From: CF-39 sp035651155 | Lineage (GTDB): Bacteria; Chloroflexota; Limnocylindria; P2-11E | Reading direction: 5' to 3' | Assembly: GCA_035651155.1 (NCBI GenBank) | Contig: DASRGG010000036.1 | Coordinates: 1-64,000 of the forward strand | DNA: 64,000 nucleotides | Part shown: piece after piece, positions 39,198 to 48,329 of the stretch | How positions within the stretch are numbered: position 1 is the first letter of the stretch | How the letters are laid out: the number at the start of each line of letters is the position of its first letter | Made by a program: the position numbers and the translations under genes | The notes under the pieces: generated by a model | The model's database searches: none | Seen by the model: the letters and a program-made list of their open reading frames with translations, nothing else | What the model was told of the DNA's origin: nothing

Positions 39198-39910
39198 GCG
39201 AACAGATCCCCGGCGCTCGCCATGGGCGCACCGCGATCGATCGCGAGATGGAAGAACTCGCGGGCGCCTCGCCGCTTCAGCATCTCGTAGAAGCGGTCGC
39301 GGTCCTTGAACTGCGTGCGATGGCACTCGAACGCCCGCGCCTTGCGCTCCTGGTACGCGCTGATGTCGATCGTGTGCGTCGGCGTCATCGCGATCATCGG
39401 CATCTCGGGGATGAGCGGCGATGCGTTGAAGAAGAGGCGCTTCGCTTGGTGGGCGGCGCCGCGACCCTCGAACTCCGTCGCGATGCCGGCGCGATGGAAC
39501 CCGCGCACCGCGAAGAACGACGCCGCGCGGTGATCGTCGTGTTCGCTCCCGGCGCCCTCCGGCCCGAAGGTGCAGACGATGTCCGGCTTGACCTCGCGGA
39601 TGAAGCCGACGACGTCGGCGGTGACCCGATCCACCGGCGAGGCCGCGAGACCGCCGTCCGGCCACTCGAGGAGCCGCGCATGCCGGAAGCCGATCACGCG
39701 GACCGCCGCGTGCCATTCGCGGGTCCGCTCGGCGGCGAGCTCCTGCGGCGTCCACGACCCCGGCTCCTTGCCGAACCAGCGGCCGGCGTCGCCGCGCGTG
39801 AGCGTGAGCAGGGCCGTCGTGTGGCCGGCGTCGGCGAGCTTCATGGCGGTGCCCGCGACGCCGAACGACTCGTCGTCCGGATGCGCGTAGACGAAGAGGA
39901 CGGTGCCGAT
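39194..39910 (-). CDS. PIG-L/LmbE-family deacetylase, apparently with an ATC start
   Basis: About 238 residues. The core starts GTVLFVYAHPDDESFGVAGTAM with the metal motif AHPDDE, and EHDDHRAA supplies the second metal-binding part, so the active site is complete. The motif lies very near the N-terminus, as usual. The nearest in-frame ATG, GTG or TTG upstream is a GTG near 40034, inside the divergent ubiE gene. An ATC at 39910 would give MGTVLFVYAHPDDE, the expected family start. The long frame upstream is antisense to ubiE. Overlap ATGA with the membrane-protein gene downstream. Substrate unknown. Confidence 0.82.
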   Translation of the reverse strand: MGTVLFVYAHPDDESFGVAGTAMKLADAGHTTALLTLTRGDAGRWFGKEPGSWTPQELAAERTREWHAAVRVIGFRHARLLEWPDGGLAASPVDRVTADVVGFIREVKPDIVCTFGPEGAGSEHDDHRAASFFAVRGFHRAGIATEFEGRGAAHQAKRLFFNASPLIPEMPMIAMTPTHTIDISAYQERKARAFECHRTQFKDRDRFYEMLKRRGAREFFHLAIDRGAPMASAGDLFA

Positions 39911-39994
39911 GCGTCCAAGGTACTCGCCCGGCCTTCGCCGTGCTCGGCTGCATGGCGTGTGCGCTGCGCGCCCGCCGCAGTAGCGTGATGCGCG

Positions 39995-40723
39995 ATGTCT
40001 CGCTCCGACGGCGGGCGTGCGCCGAGTGACCACGACCGCCGCATCGCGACGATGTTCGATAGGGTCGCGCCGCGCTACGACTTCCTCAATCGTGTGCTCT
40101 CCGCGCGGCGCGACGTGGGCTGGCGCCGCCGCGCCGTGGAGCTCGCGCGCCTCGGGCCGGCCGAGGTCGCGCTCGATGTGGGCGTCGGCACCGGCGATCT
40201 CGCCTTCGATCTGCTCGCCGCGTCCGACGCGACGGCGCGCGTCGTCGGCATCGATCTCTCGGAGGGCATGCTCGCGGCCGTGAGAGCGCGCGCCGCCGGG
40301 AGCGCGGCCGGGCCGCGGTTCGAGGCGCGTGCCGGCGACGCGCAGGCCCTGCCGTTCCCCGACGCGTCGTTCGACCGCGTCACCGCCGGATTCGCCGTGC
40401 GCAACTTCGGCGACCTCGACGCCGGCCTGCGCGAGATGCGGCGCGTGCTCCGCCCCGCCGGGCGCGCGGTGATCCTCGAGCTCTCCACGCCGCCCGATCC
40501 GCTGGTGCGCGCCCTCTTCCGCTTCTACTTCCACGGCCTCGCGCCGCGGCTCGCGACGCTCCTCGGCGGCGACGCGGAGGCGTACCGCTACCTGCCGCGC
40601 TCGGTGGCGCGCTTTCCGGGCGCCGAGGCCTTCGCGCGGCGCCTGGGGACCGCGGGCTTCGGCCACGTCCGCTTCGAGCGGCTCGCGCTCGGTATCGCCG
40701 CGATCCACGTCGCCGAGCCCTGA
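39995..40723 (+). CDS. ubiE: Demethylmenaquinone methyltransferase
   Basis: A 242-residue class I SAM methyltransferase of the UbiE/MenG family. The opening RIATMFDRVAPRYDFLNRVLSARRDVGWRR is the family signature, motif I is ALDVGVGTGDLAFDL, then GIDLSEGMLAAVR, GDAQALPFPDASFDRVTAGFAVRNFGDL, and the end YRYLPRSVARFPGAEAFARRLGTAGF. It makes menaquinone (or ubiquinone) by C-methylation; menaquinone is likely in this type of bacterium. ATG at 39995, 84 bases from the divergent deacetylase core. FadD follows after 47 bases. Confidence 0.93.
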   Translation: MSRSDGGRAPSDHDRRIATMFDRVAPRYDFLNRVLSARRDVGWRRRAVELARLGPAEVALDVGVGTGDLAFDLLAASDATARVVGIDLSEGMLAAVRARAAGSAAGPRFEARAGDAQALPFPDASFDRVTAGFAVRNFGDLDAGLREMRRVLRPAGRAVILELSTPPDPLVRALFRFYFHGLAPRLATLLGGDAEAYRYLPRSVARFPGAEAFARRLGTAGFGHVRFERLALGIAAIHVAEP

Positions 40724-40770
40724 CGCCCAGTATTAGAGTCGAGGCGGGGACCGAGCGGGAGGAACGAGCG

Positions 40771-42513
40771 ATGGCGAAGCGCATCAAGGTCGTCGCGAAG
40801 GACCCAGCACCGATGCCCGGGCGGCCGTGGACCGCCTTCTACGACGAGGGCGTCCCCGCGACGCTCCAGTACCCGAGCACCACCATGCACGCCCTCCTCG
40901 ACGACGCCGCGGAGAGCTATCCGGACGCGACCTGCACGATCTTCTTCAACGCCAAGCGCAGCTACCGGTCGATCTCCGACGACGCGTGGCGGCTCGCGAA
41001 CGGCCTTCGCGCCATGGGCGTGAAGAAGGGCGACCGCGTCGCGATCATGCTTCCGAACACGCCGCAGTTCGTCGTCGCCTTCTACGGGGCGCTGCGCGCC
41101 GGGGCGATCGTCGTCCCGTGCAACCCGCTCTACACCGCGCCGGAGCTGCGCCATCAGCTTCAGGACTCCGGCGCCGAGACGATCGTCGTGCTGTCGCGCC
41201 TCTACCCGGTGGTCAAGGAGGCGCGCGAGGGTACGTCCGTCGCGCGGGTCCTCGTCACCAACATCAAGGAGGAGATGCCGCCGCTCCTCCGGACGCTCTT
41301 CACCATCGCGAAGGAGAAGAAGGACGGCCACCGGCAGCCGTTCCGGGGCGACCCGGGCGCCCGCGCCTTCCGCGACGTCGTGAAGGACGCGCCCACGACG
41401 GCCTTCGACGCGGGGACGACCCAGGACGACATCGCGCTGCTCCAGTACACCGGCGGGACGACGGGCGTCTCGAAGGGCGCGATGCTCTCGCACCGCGCGC
41501 TCGTGGCGAACACGCTGCAGTGCCGCGCCTGGTTCACGCGCCTCGCGGACGCGACGGGCGTGAGCATGGCCGTGATGCCGTTCTTCCACGTCTACGGCCT
41601 GACCGTCGTCATGAGCCTCGCCGTGCAGAGCGCGTCGGCGATGGTCCTCGAGCCGCAGTTCGACCTCGAGCGCGTCCTGAAGGACGTCGCGCGTCACAAG
41701 CCGAACACCTTCAGCGGCGCGCCGCGCATCTACAACGCGATCATCAACTCGCCGCTCGCGAAGAAGTACGACCTGCGCTCCATCGAGGCGTGCATCTCGG
41801 GTTCGGCGCCGCTGCTGATCGAGACGCATCGGAAGTTCGTCGAGCTCACCGGCGCGAATCTCGTCGAGGGGTACGGCCTCACCGAGGCGGCGCCGGTCAC
41901 GCACTGCAACCCGCTCTACGGGAAGGGGAAGCAGAAGATCGGGACGATCGGGATCGCGTACCCGGACGTCGAGTGCAAGATCGTCGACAGCGAGACGGGG
42001 GAGCGGGAGCTCGGCGTCGGCGAGCCGGGCGAGCTCGTACTGCGCGGCCCGCAGCTCATGGACGGCTACTACAACCGTCCCGACGAGACGAAGGCGACGA
42101 TCCGCGACGGCTGGCTGCACACCGGCGACATCGCGACCGTCGACGAGGACGGCTACTACTCGATCGTCGACCGCAAGAAGGAGATGATCATCGTCTCCGG
42201 CTTCAAGGTGTACCCGCGCGAGGTCGAGGAGGCGCTCGCCACGCACCCCGCGGTCATGGACAGCGCCGCGATCGGGAAGCCGGATCCGATCAAGGGCGAA
42301 GAGGTGAAGGCGTTCGTCGTGCTCAAGCCGGGCCACACCGCGACGGCCGAGGAGCTCATGGCGCATGCGCGCACGCAGCTCGCCCCGTTCAAGGTCCCGC
42401 GCGAGATCGAGTTCCGCGAGTCGCTGCCCAAGACGCTCATCGGGAAGACGCTGCGCAGGCAGCTCGCGGAGGAGGACCGGAAGAAGCGCGAGAAGGTCGC
42501 GACGCCGGCCTAA
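40771..42513 (+). CDS. fadD: Long-chain fatty-acid-CoA ligase
   Basis: A 580-residue adenylate-forming enzyme. The P loop is LLQYTGGTTGVSKGAM, followed by HVYGLTVVMSL, SGSAPLLIETHRKFVELTGANLVEGYGLTEAAP, GWLHTGDIATVDEDGYYSIVDRKKEMIIVSGFKVYPREVEEAL with the hinge Asp and the A8 strand, and the catalytic Lys in LPKTLIGKTLRRQL. It activates fatty acids with ATP and CoA. GGGAGGAACGAGCG precedes the ATG. It stands alone between ubiE and a 193-base gap (42514-42706) in which I see no gene. Confidence 0.93.
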   Translation: MAKRIKVVAKDPAPMPGRPWTAFYDEGVPATLQYPSTTMHALLDDAAESYPDATCTIFFNAKRSYRSISDDAWRLANGLRAMGVKKGDRVAIMLPNTPQFVVAFYGALRAGAIVVPCNPLYTAPELRHQLQDSGAETIVVLSRLYPVVKEAREGTSVARVLVTNIKEEMPPLLRTLFTIAKEKKDGHRQPFRGDPGARAFRDVVKDAPTTAFDAGTTQDDIALLQYTGGTTGVSKGAMLSHRALVANTLQCRAWFTRLADATGVSMAVMPFFHVYGLTVVMSLAVQSASAMVLEPQFDLERVLKDVARHKPNTFSGAPRIYNAIINSPLAKKYDLRSIEACISGSAPLLIETHRKFVELTGANLVEGYGLTEAAPVTHCNPLYGKGKQKIGTIGIAYPDVECKIVDSETGERELGVGEPGELVLRGPQLMDGYYNRPDETKATIRDGWLHTGDIATVDEDGYYSIVDRKKEMIIVSGFKVYPREVEEALATHPAVMDSAAIGKPDPIKGEEVKAFVVLKPGHTATAEELMAHARTQLAPFKVPREIEFRESLPKTLIGKTLRRQLAEEDRKKREKVATPA

Positions 42514-42706
42514 GCGAACGCGGCCGCGGTCCAGGCGTTGTCGGTGCGCACGTCGCGGTCGGCGCGACCGTGGCGCGCCTCCCACACCACCGGGCGAAGG
42601 TCCACGGCCGCATGGTGCCCAGTGGCCGCCGCCTCTCCATCCACCACGCGGGTGAGTCTTCTCCCCCGGCGGGGCGACGGTCTGCCACCGCGGTTACTCT
42701 CCGAGC

Positions 42707-43312
42707 GTGCCCTCCGAGCCAGACGTCGTGGTGATTCCCGCCGGCGACGCGCTCCTGGACGATCCGCCGCGCACGATCCACGTGAATGTCTTCGCGATCG
42801 CCCGGCGTCCGGTGACGAACGAGGAGTTCGCCGCGTTCGTCGCGGAGGCAGCGTATCGACCGGCGAGCTGGACGAAGGGCCTCCTGGATCATCCCGCCGA
42901 GGGCATCTCCTGGGCCGACGCCGTCGCGTACTGCCGCTGGCTCAGCGTCGCGACCGCTCGCGTCTACCGCCTGCCGGACGAGCGCGAGTGGGAGAAGGCC
43001 GCACGCGGAAGCACCGGACGCAGGTGGCCGTGGGGAAGCGAGGACGATCCGCTGCGCGCGAACGTGCGCGAGGCGAACGTCGGCGGCACCTCGGCCGTGG
43101 GGACGTTCCCCCTGGGCGCGACGCCCGAGGGCGTGCTCGACCTCATCGGCAACGTCCGCGAATGGACGAACACCTGGGCGGACGGCCGCGTGCTGCGCGG
43201 CGGCTCGTATCTGGACCCGCTCGCCGCTTGCGCGCCGTCCAAGCGGTTCCGTGCCGCGGACGACCTCCGCGGCCACGGCTTTCGCGTCGTGCGCAGCATG
43301 ACCGGAAGGTGA
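42707..43312 (+). CDS. Formylglycine-generating-enzyme (SUMF1) domain protein
   Basis: A 201-residue FGE-sulfatase domain, shorter than the 280-370 of true FGE. It shows VVVIPAGDALLDDPPRTIHVNVFAIARRPVTNEEFAAFV, ISWADAVAYCRWLS, YRLPDEREWEKAARGSTGRRWPWGSE, FPLGATPEGVLDLIGNVREWT, RVLRGGSYLD and GFRVVRS. The two copper-binding cysteines of FGE are not both present in the RGGS-to-GFR region (one Cys, in ACAPSKRFRA). So it may be a binding or non-heme iron protein of the wider C-type-lectin-like fold rather than an FGE. GTG start; no obvious sulfatase nearby. Confidence 0.83.
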   Translation: MPSEPDVVVIPAGDALLDDPPRTIHVNVFAIARRPVTNEEFAAFVAEAAYRPASWTKGLLDHPAEGISWADAVAYCRWLSVATARVYRLPDEREWEKAARGSTGRRWPWGSEDDPLRANVREANVGGTSAVGTFPLGATPEGVLDLIGNVREWTNTWADGRVLRGGSYLDPLAACAPSKRFRAADDLRGHGFRVVRSMTGR

Positions 43313-43406
43313 TCACGCCGGTCCGCGGTTCACGTCGCGCGTCGCGAACGAGCCTGCTGGGCGCGGATGCTCGTCGCGGAGTGCCGCGCCGCCCTCCGCC
43401 GGTGAC

Positions 43407-44336
43407 GTGCCGGTGAGCGCGCGACCGACGGCGATCATCGTCGCGAGCGGCAACGGGGCCGAGGCCCTTCCCGACGGCATGCGCATCCTGAAGCGCGGCG
43501 GCAGCGCGCTCGACGCGGTCGAGGCGTGCGCGCGATACGTGGAGGCGGACGTGACCGATACGAGCGTGGGCCGCGGCGGCCTCCCGAACATCGTGGGGCA
43601 GGTCGAGCTCGACGCGTCGATCGTCGATGGGACCACGCATCGCGTCGGATCGGTGGCCGCGCTCCGCGGCTTCCTCCATCCGATCAGCGTCGCGCGCGCG
43701 GTGATGGAGCGGCTGCCGCACGTGATGCTCGTGGGCGATGGTGCGGCACGCTTCGCCGCCGAGATCGGCGCCGAGCGCGCCGAGAATCTCACGGCGTCCA
43801 CCCGCAGGCTGTGGGTGGAGCGTCTCGCGAAGGTCCGCGAGACGCCGGCGAGCGTGCGCGCGCGAACGAAGCTCGTCCCACTCGTGACCCGGACCGTCGG
43901 CGAGAACCGCGGGACGGTGAACTTCATCGCGCTCGACCGGAAGGGGAACGTCGCGTCCGCCGTGAGCACGAGCGGCTGGGCGTACACGTACCCAGGGCGC
44001 GTCGGCGATTCGCCGATCGTCGGCGCCGGCAACTACTGCGATTCGAGCGCCGGCGGCGCGTGCTGCACCGGCTTCGGCGAGCTCGCCATCCGCAACGTCA
44101 CGGCGAAGACCGCCGTGGACCGCCTCGCGCTCGGGCTCGGGCCGACCGTCGTGGCCCGCCGGGCCATCGCGGACGCGAATCTGCTCGACGACGCGGCGTT
44201 CAACATCGTCGTGCTCGCCGCGGACGGGACGCACGCGTCGGCGACGAATCGCGCCGGCCGCCAGTGCGCGTTCATGACCGCGGAGATGACCGAGGCCGCG
44301 ACGAAGCCGCGCGCCGTGGTGAGGTCGAAGACCTAG
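43407..44336 (+). CDS. N4-(beta-N-acetylglucosaminyl)-L-asparaginase / isoaspartyl peptidase-family hydrolase
   Basis: A 309-residue Ntn-hydrolase of the asparaginase 2 family. The first half has ASGNGAEALPDGMRILKRGGSALDAVEACARYVEAD and DTSVGRGGLPNIVGQVELDASIVDG. Autocleavage would free nucleophile Thr170 in GTVNFIALDRKGNVASAVSTSGW, followed by DSPIVGAGNYCDSSAGGACCTGFGE. The glycosylasparaginase branch, which cleaves GlcNAc-Asn bonds, fits best; an isoaspartyl dipeptidase is possible. GTG at 43407 or 43413. It converges closely with the fusion gene at 44339. Confidence 0.88.
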   Translation: MPVSARPTAIIVASGNGAEALPDGMRILKRGGSALDAVEACARYVEADVTDTSVGRGGLPNIVGQVELDASIVDGTTHRVGSVAALRGFLHPISVARAVMERLPHVMLVGDGAARFAAEIGAERAENLTASTRRLWVERLAKVRETPASVRARTKLVPLVTRTVGENRGTVNFIALDRKGNVASAVSTSGWAYTYPGRVGDSPIVGAGNYCDSSAGGACCTGFGELAIRNVTAKTAVDRLALGLGPTVVARRAIADANLLDDAAFNIVVLAADGTHASATNRAGRQCAFMTAEMTEAATKPRAVVRSKT

Positions 44337-44338
44337 AC

Positions 44339-46906
44339 CTACAGCGCCGCGACCGCCGCCTGCAGCGCCGCGGTCGCGTCCTGCGGTGAGGTGCCGGCGG
44401 GGAAGTAGAGCGCGTCGCCGAAGACGACCTCCACCTTGCCGCGCCATCCGTTCGAGCGGAACGGCTCCCACTTCCGGTCCCAGTGGTCGAGGATCGAGAC
44501 GTTGCCGATCTTCAGCTTCATCGGCACCACCGGCGTACCGCCCTCCACCGCGATGAGCCCGGTGCCGGACTTGAACGGCTGCGTCGGCCCGCCGAGCGTG
44601 AGCTTCCCCTCGGGATAGATGAGCACCGAGAACTTGCGGTCGAGCCGCGCGCCGAGGAGCTCGAGGCTTCTCCGGATCGCGCCCTCGCGCGCGAGCGGGA
44701 ACGCGTTCGCGAGGATCGCGGAGAAGAGCCCGTTGAGGCGATTCCCGAACACGTCGTCGGCCGCGGCGGCGACGGCGAGCCGCCAGCGCCAGGAGATCGG
44801 GATGCTCGTGAGGATGATGCCGTTGTCCCAGTGCAGGCAGTGGTTCGGCGCGAACATCACCGGCCCGCGCAGGCCCTCGAGCTTCTCCTGTCCGGTGATC
44901 CGCACCGAGTAGAAGAGACGCACCAGCGGCCACAGCAGGAGCTGCTGGAGGATGAGCCTGACCGAGCGCACGAATGGGCTGAGCGGCCAGCCGAAGATGC
45001 CCGTGTCGGGCCGCGCGTCGCGTGCCGCGGCGACCAACCGCTCGAGCGAGCCGACCGTCGCGTCCGGCGGGAGCGCCGCGTCGTCGATGTACACGCCGAG
45101 CTCCTCCTCGATGACGCCGAGCAGATCGACACGACCGAGCGAGTCGAGCCCGATGTCCGCCGAGAGCTGCGCCTCGGGCCACACCCGGTCGGCCGGCACG
45201 TTCGCCGTCTGCGCGACCAGACGCTCGATCTCGCTCTGCTCGCGCGCGGCCGCGGACGCCGGCCGCGACGGCGCATCGGCCTGTCCCATCGCGAGCAGGC
45301 GATGGATGACCTCGTGCTTCTTCACCTTCTGCGTGGGGGTGGTCGGGAACTGCTCGTCCGGCCAGATCGTCCAGCCGCGGATCTGCTGGCTTCCCGAGAG
45401 CTTGCCGTTCGCGTCGCGCACGATCCGCGCGACCGTGTCCCGGTCCCTCGGCTCGACGAAGACCGCGTGGACGTGCAGCGCCTCCACGCTCGCTTCGCTC
45501 GCTGAACGGGGGCCCCTGCCTCCAGGCCGCTCGAGCCCCACGACGATCGCGAGCGTCGGCCGCTGCGGCGTCGCGAGCTCCTGCAAGCGTGGATCGGCGG
45601 CGAGGACGTTCTCGACGTCCTCCGGGTAGACCTTGAGGCCGTCGGGCAGCGCGATCATGTCCTTCTTCCGGCCGTGCAGCCAGAGGAAGCCATCCTCGTC
45701 GAGCTTCCCGAGATCGCCGGTGTGGAACCACTCGCCGTCGAGCGCGGCGCGCGTGGCCTCCTCGTTCTCCCAGTACCCCTTGAAGACGTTCGGCCCGCGC
45801 GCCAGGACCTCGCCGTCGTCGGCGACGCGCACCTCCACGCCCGGTACCGGAACGCCGACGGATCCGAAGCGGTTGCGATCGAGCCGATTGAACGTGAGCG
45901 CCGGGGAGGTCTCCGACAGCCCGTACCCCTGCAGGACCCGCACGCCGAGGTCGCGCCAGGCCTCGCCCAGCGCCGGATCGAGCGCCGCGCCGCCGGAGAC
46001 GATGGTGTGGAAGCGGCCGCCGAAATTTCGGTGCACCGAGAAGAAGAGGACGCGCCGCAGCGGCATCGGGAGCCGCTTCGCGACGTGGCGCAGCTTCGCG
46101 AAGAGCTCGGCCTTGCCCTCCTGTTGCGCGCGGCGCTCGATGGCGATGAACAGCGAGCGCACCGCGGCGGGCGTGATGAGGATCATCGACACCCGTCTTT
46201 CCTTGAAGGTACGCCGGATCACCGCGGGCTGCCGGCTCGTGGGATACACGACCGACGCGCCCGCGACGAGCACGCAGAAGAACCCGGGACCTTGTTCGAA
46301 GATGTGCGAGAGCGGGATGAACGACAGCAGTCGCTGCTTCGGACCGATCGGGAAGATCTGGGTCGCCGCGATCGCGTTCGCGAGGAGGTTCCGGTGCGTC
46401 AGCATCGTGCCCTTCGGCTCGCCGGTCGTGCCCGAGGTGAACATCACCTCGGCCAGGTCATCCGGCGCGATGTCGGGCTTCGGGAGCGGCTCCTTGCCCC
46501 GCGCGAGGTCGGGGAGGAGCTCCATCTCGTGGACGGGGATGCCGAGCGTCCGCGCCCGCGCGAGCGTCTGCGCCGTGACGAGGGCCGCGGTCGCGCGGGT
46601 GCGCTCGACGATCTTCGCGACGAACTCGGCGGTCGAGTTGACGTCGAGCGGCACGAGCACGGCGCCGGAGCGCAGCGCCGCCAGGATCGCGATCCCGTAC
46701 TCCGGTCGGTTGACGCCGAGGAGCAGGACTCGGTCGCCGCGTCGCACGCCGGCGTCCGAGAGCACGCGCGCGACGCGCGGCACGACCGCGGCGAGATCGC
46801 GATAGCTCCACGCGCGCGTGCGGAAGCCGGGCTTGATGATGAGCGCGTCCTTCGATCCGAACTTCTCGGCCGACACCTCGAGGATGTCGTTCAGGGTCTC
46901 CATCAC
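44339..46906 (-). CDS. Acyl ligase - acyl carrier protein - 1-acylglycerol-phosphate acyltransferase fusion
   Basis: An 855-residue three-part protein. Residues 1-555 are an AMP-forming acyl ligase: P loop MFTSGTTGEPKGTML, LQGYGLSETSPALT, and GEWFHTGDLGKLDEDGFLWLHGRKKDMI. Residues about 575-645 are an acyl carrier protein with the phosphopantetheine Ser in LSADIGLDSLGRVDLL. Residues about 655-855 are a PlsC-type acyltransferase with NHCLHWD (HxxxxD) and IYPEGKLTLGG. It could load a free fatty acid onto its own carrier and pass it to a lysophospholipid, without CoA. The order recalls bacterial Aas-type repair enzymes with a carrier inserted. Start GTG 46906 (GTGA with the upstream stop) or ATG 46903. 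Confidence 0.9.
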   Translation of the reverse strand: MMETLNDILEVSAEKFGSKDALIIKPGFRTRAWSYRDLAAVVPRVARVLSDAGVRRGDRVLLLGVNRPEYGIAILAALRSGAVLVPLDVNSTAEFVAKIVERTRATAALVTAQTLARARTLGIPVHEMELLPDLARGKEPLPKPDIAPDDLAEVMFTSGTTGEPKGTMLTHRNLLANAIAATQIFPIGPKQRLLSFIPLSHIFEQGPGFFCVLVAGASVVYPTSRQPAVIRRTFKERRVSMILITPAAVRSLFIAIERRAQQEGKAELFAKLRHVAKRLPMPLRRVLFFSVHRNFGGRFHTIVSGGAALDPALGEAWRDLGVRVLQGYGLSETSPALTFNRLDRNRFGSVGVPVPGVEVRVADDGEVLARGPNVFKGYWENEEATRAALDGEWFHTGDLGKLDEDGFLWLHGRKKDMIALPDGLKVYPEDVENVLAADPRLQELATPQRPTLAIVVGLERPGGRGPRSASEASVEALHVHAVFVEPRDRDTVARIVRDANGKLSGSQQIRGWTIWPDEQFPTTPTQKVKKHEVIHRLLAMGQADAPSRPASAAAREQSEIERLVAQTANVPADRVWPEAQLSADIGLDSLGRVDLLGVIEEELGVYIDDAALPPDATVGSLERLVAAARDARPDTGIFGWPLSPFVRSVRLILQQLLLWPLVRLFYSVRITGQEKLEGLRGPVMFAPNHCLHWDNGIILTSIPISWRWRLAVAAAADDVFGNRLNGLFSAILANAFPLAREGAIRRSLELLGARLDRKFSVLIYPEGKLTLGGPTQPFKSGTGLIAVEGGTPVVPMKLKIGNVSILDHWDRKWEPFRSNGWRGKVEVVFGDALYFPAGTSPQDATAALQAAVAAL

Positions 46907-47562
46907 GACGCCAGCTTCCGCAGCACGTCCCGCGCGCCCTCGCGCAGGGCGGGGTAGTGCGAGAAGAGGATCGTGTCGATCTCGAGCTCCGCGAGACGGG
47001 CGATCGACCGGCGCGCGGCGCCCATGTCGTCGGTGAAGAGGTAGTTCGGGAGCGTCACCTGGCCATTCGTCCGCTGGAGGATGTCGCCGACGATGACGAT
47101 GCGTCGCGACGGCGAGTAGAGGCAGATGCTGCCCGGCGTGTGTCCGGGCGTGTGGAGCACCCGCAGCCCGCCGAGCGCGGGGAGGATGTCGCCATCCTCA
47201 ACCGGTGCGGCGTCCGCCGGCGCGCGTGTGAGGAACGCGATGATCGCGCCGGGCGCGGGACGGCCGCTCAGCACCTCGCGGAGCCGGATGCGCAGCCGTT
47301 CCATGTCCGCACGATGCATGTGGACGCGCGCGCCGCTGGCTTTCGCGATCTCGTGCACCCCGCCGATGTGATCGGGATGGCCATGCGTGCACACGATGCG
47401 CGTGATGTCGCGCACGTCGCGACCGATCCGCCGGAGGTACGGCGCGAGCAGGCGGATCGAGCCACGGTGGCCGGCGTCGATGAGCATGAGCTCGTCCTCC
47501 ACGATGAGGAACGCGTTCGCGCCGATGAGACGGATCGCGTGTACGCCCGGCGCCACTTCCAC
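46903..47562 (-). CDS. Metallo-beta-lactamase-fold hydrolase
   Basis: A 219-residue MBL protein: VAPGVHAIRLIGANAFLIVEDELMLIDAGH at the front, the metal motif CTHGHPDHIGG, LHTPGHTPGSICLY, and GDILQRTNG with the bridging Asp. It resembles glyoxalase-II-like thioesterases and lactonases; the substrate is open. GTG start at 47562 with GGAAGG before it. It is joined to the acyl ligase fusion by a one- or four-base overlap, so a lipid-linked thioester substrate would be plausible; that is inference. Confidence 0.88.
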   Translation of the reverse strand: MEVAPGVHAIRLIGANAFLIVEDELMLIDAGHRGSIRLLAPYLRRIGRDVRDITRIVCTHGHPDHIGGVHEIAKASGARVHMHRADMERLRIRLREVLSGRPAPGAIIAFLTRAPADAAPVEDGDILPALGGLRVLHTPGHTPGSICLYSPSRRIVIVGDILQRTNGQVTLPNYLFTDDMGAARRSIARLAELEIDTILFSHYPALREGARDVLRKLAS

Positions 47563-47585
47563 TGACCTTCCCCCGGTGGGGGAGT

Positions 47586-48329
47586 CTAGGCGACGAACGT
47601 GCGCCAGAGGAGATTCGCGACCGACACGATCACGAGGGCGACGATGGATCGCCGGAACCACACCGCATCGAGCCGGCCGCGGAGGTAGACGCCGGCCGCG
47701 AGCGCGAGGAGCGCGGGCACGACCGCGACCAGGCCCACCGCGAGCACATCCGGCGTGTACAGACCCTGCAGCGAATAGCCGACGAACTGCACGAGGCTGT
47801 TGAGCTCGAAGATCGCGGCGAGCACGAACACGAAGTCGGCGGGCGGGAGCCGCTGTGCGTGGAAGTACGACCCGACGAGCGGGCTCGCGATGGACGTCGT
47901 CCCCTGGAGCACTCCGCCGACGAAGCACACGAAGGGCCCGAGGATCCGCGCGCGCAGCGCCGCCGGATCGTCGCCCAGGAGACGGTCCCCGCGCGCGAGG
48001 AAGACCGCGACCATCGCCGCGATGAGGACGGCGAAGGTCCGCTGGTCGAGCTGCGCGAGCAGGAGCGTGCCGATCGCGGTGCCCGCCATCGACGCGACGA
48101 TGAACGGAACGACCGCGCGCAGCATCCCGCGCTTCCGGAATCCCTGCGTGAGCAGGAGCGAGTTCGCCGCGAAGATCGGGATCGTCACGACCGTGACCGC
48201 CATGCGCGCGCCGAAGACGCCCGCCAGGATGGGGGTCGCGATCAGCGGCAGACCCATCCCGGAGATGCCCTTCGCGATCCCGGCGACGGCGAGGCCCGCG
48301 ACGAGGACCGCTAGCTCGAGCGGACCCAA
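47586..48329 (-). CDS. TauE/SafE-family anion permease
   Basis: A 247-residue membrane protein with seven or eight segments. It shows GPLELAVLVAGLAVAGIAKGISGMGLPLIATPILAGVFG, a first half-repeat of the family, and GPFVCFVGGVLQGTTSIASPLVGSYF, the second. The family moves sulfoacetate, sulfite or related organic anions out or in. The start is a TTG at 48329, overlapping the nicotinate phosphoribosyltransferase stop by 19 bases; no ATG or GTG fits. Its substrate cannot be inferred from neighbours. Confidence 0.83.
   Translation of the reverse strand: MGPLELAVLVAGLAVAGIAKGISGMGLPLIATPILAGVFGARMAVTVVTIPIFAANSLLLTQGFRKRGMLRAVVPFIVASMAGTAIGTLLLAQLDQRTFAVLIAAMVAVFLARGDRLLGDDPAALRARILGPFVCFVGGVLQGTTSIASPLVGSYFHAQRLPPADFVFVLAAIFELNSLVQFVGYSLQGLYTPDVLAVGLVAVVPALLALAAGVYLRGRLDAVWFRRSIVALVIVSVANLLWRTFVA

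Noticed and set aside
37168..39231. A 687-codon minus-strand frame across the two-domain acetyltransferase.
   Set aside because: Shadow of the plus-strand gene; Arg-rich and without any domain.
42514..42706. Gap before the SUMF1-domain gene as a possible riboswitch or small gene.
   Set aside because: No conserved RNA core that I recognise and no frame with a convincing start and composition.
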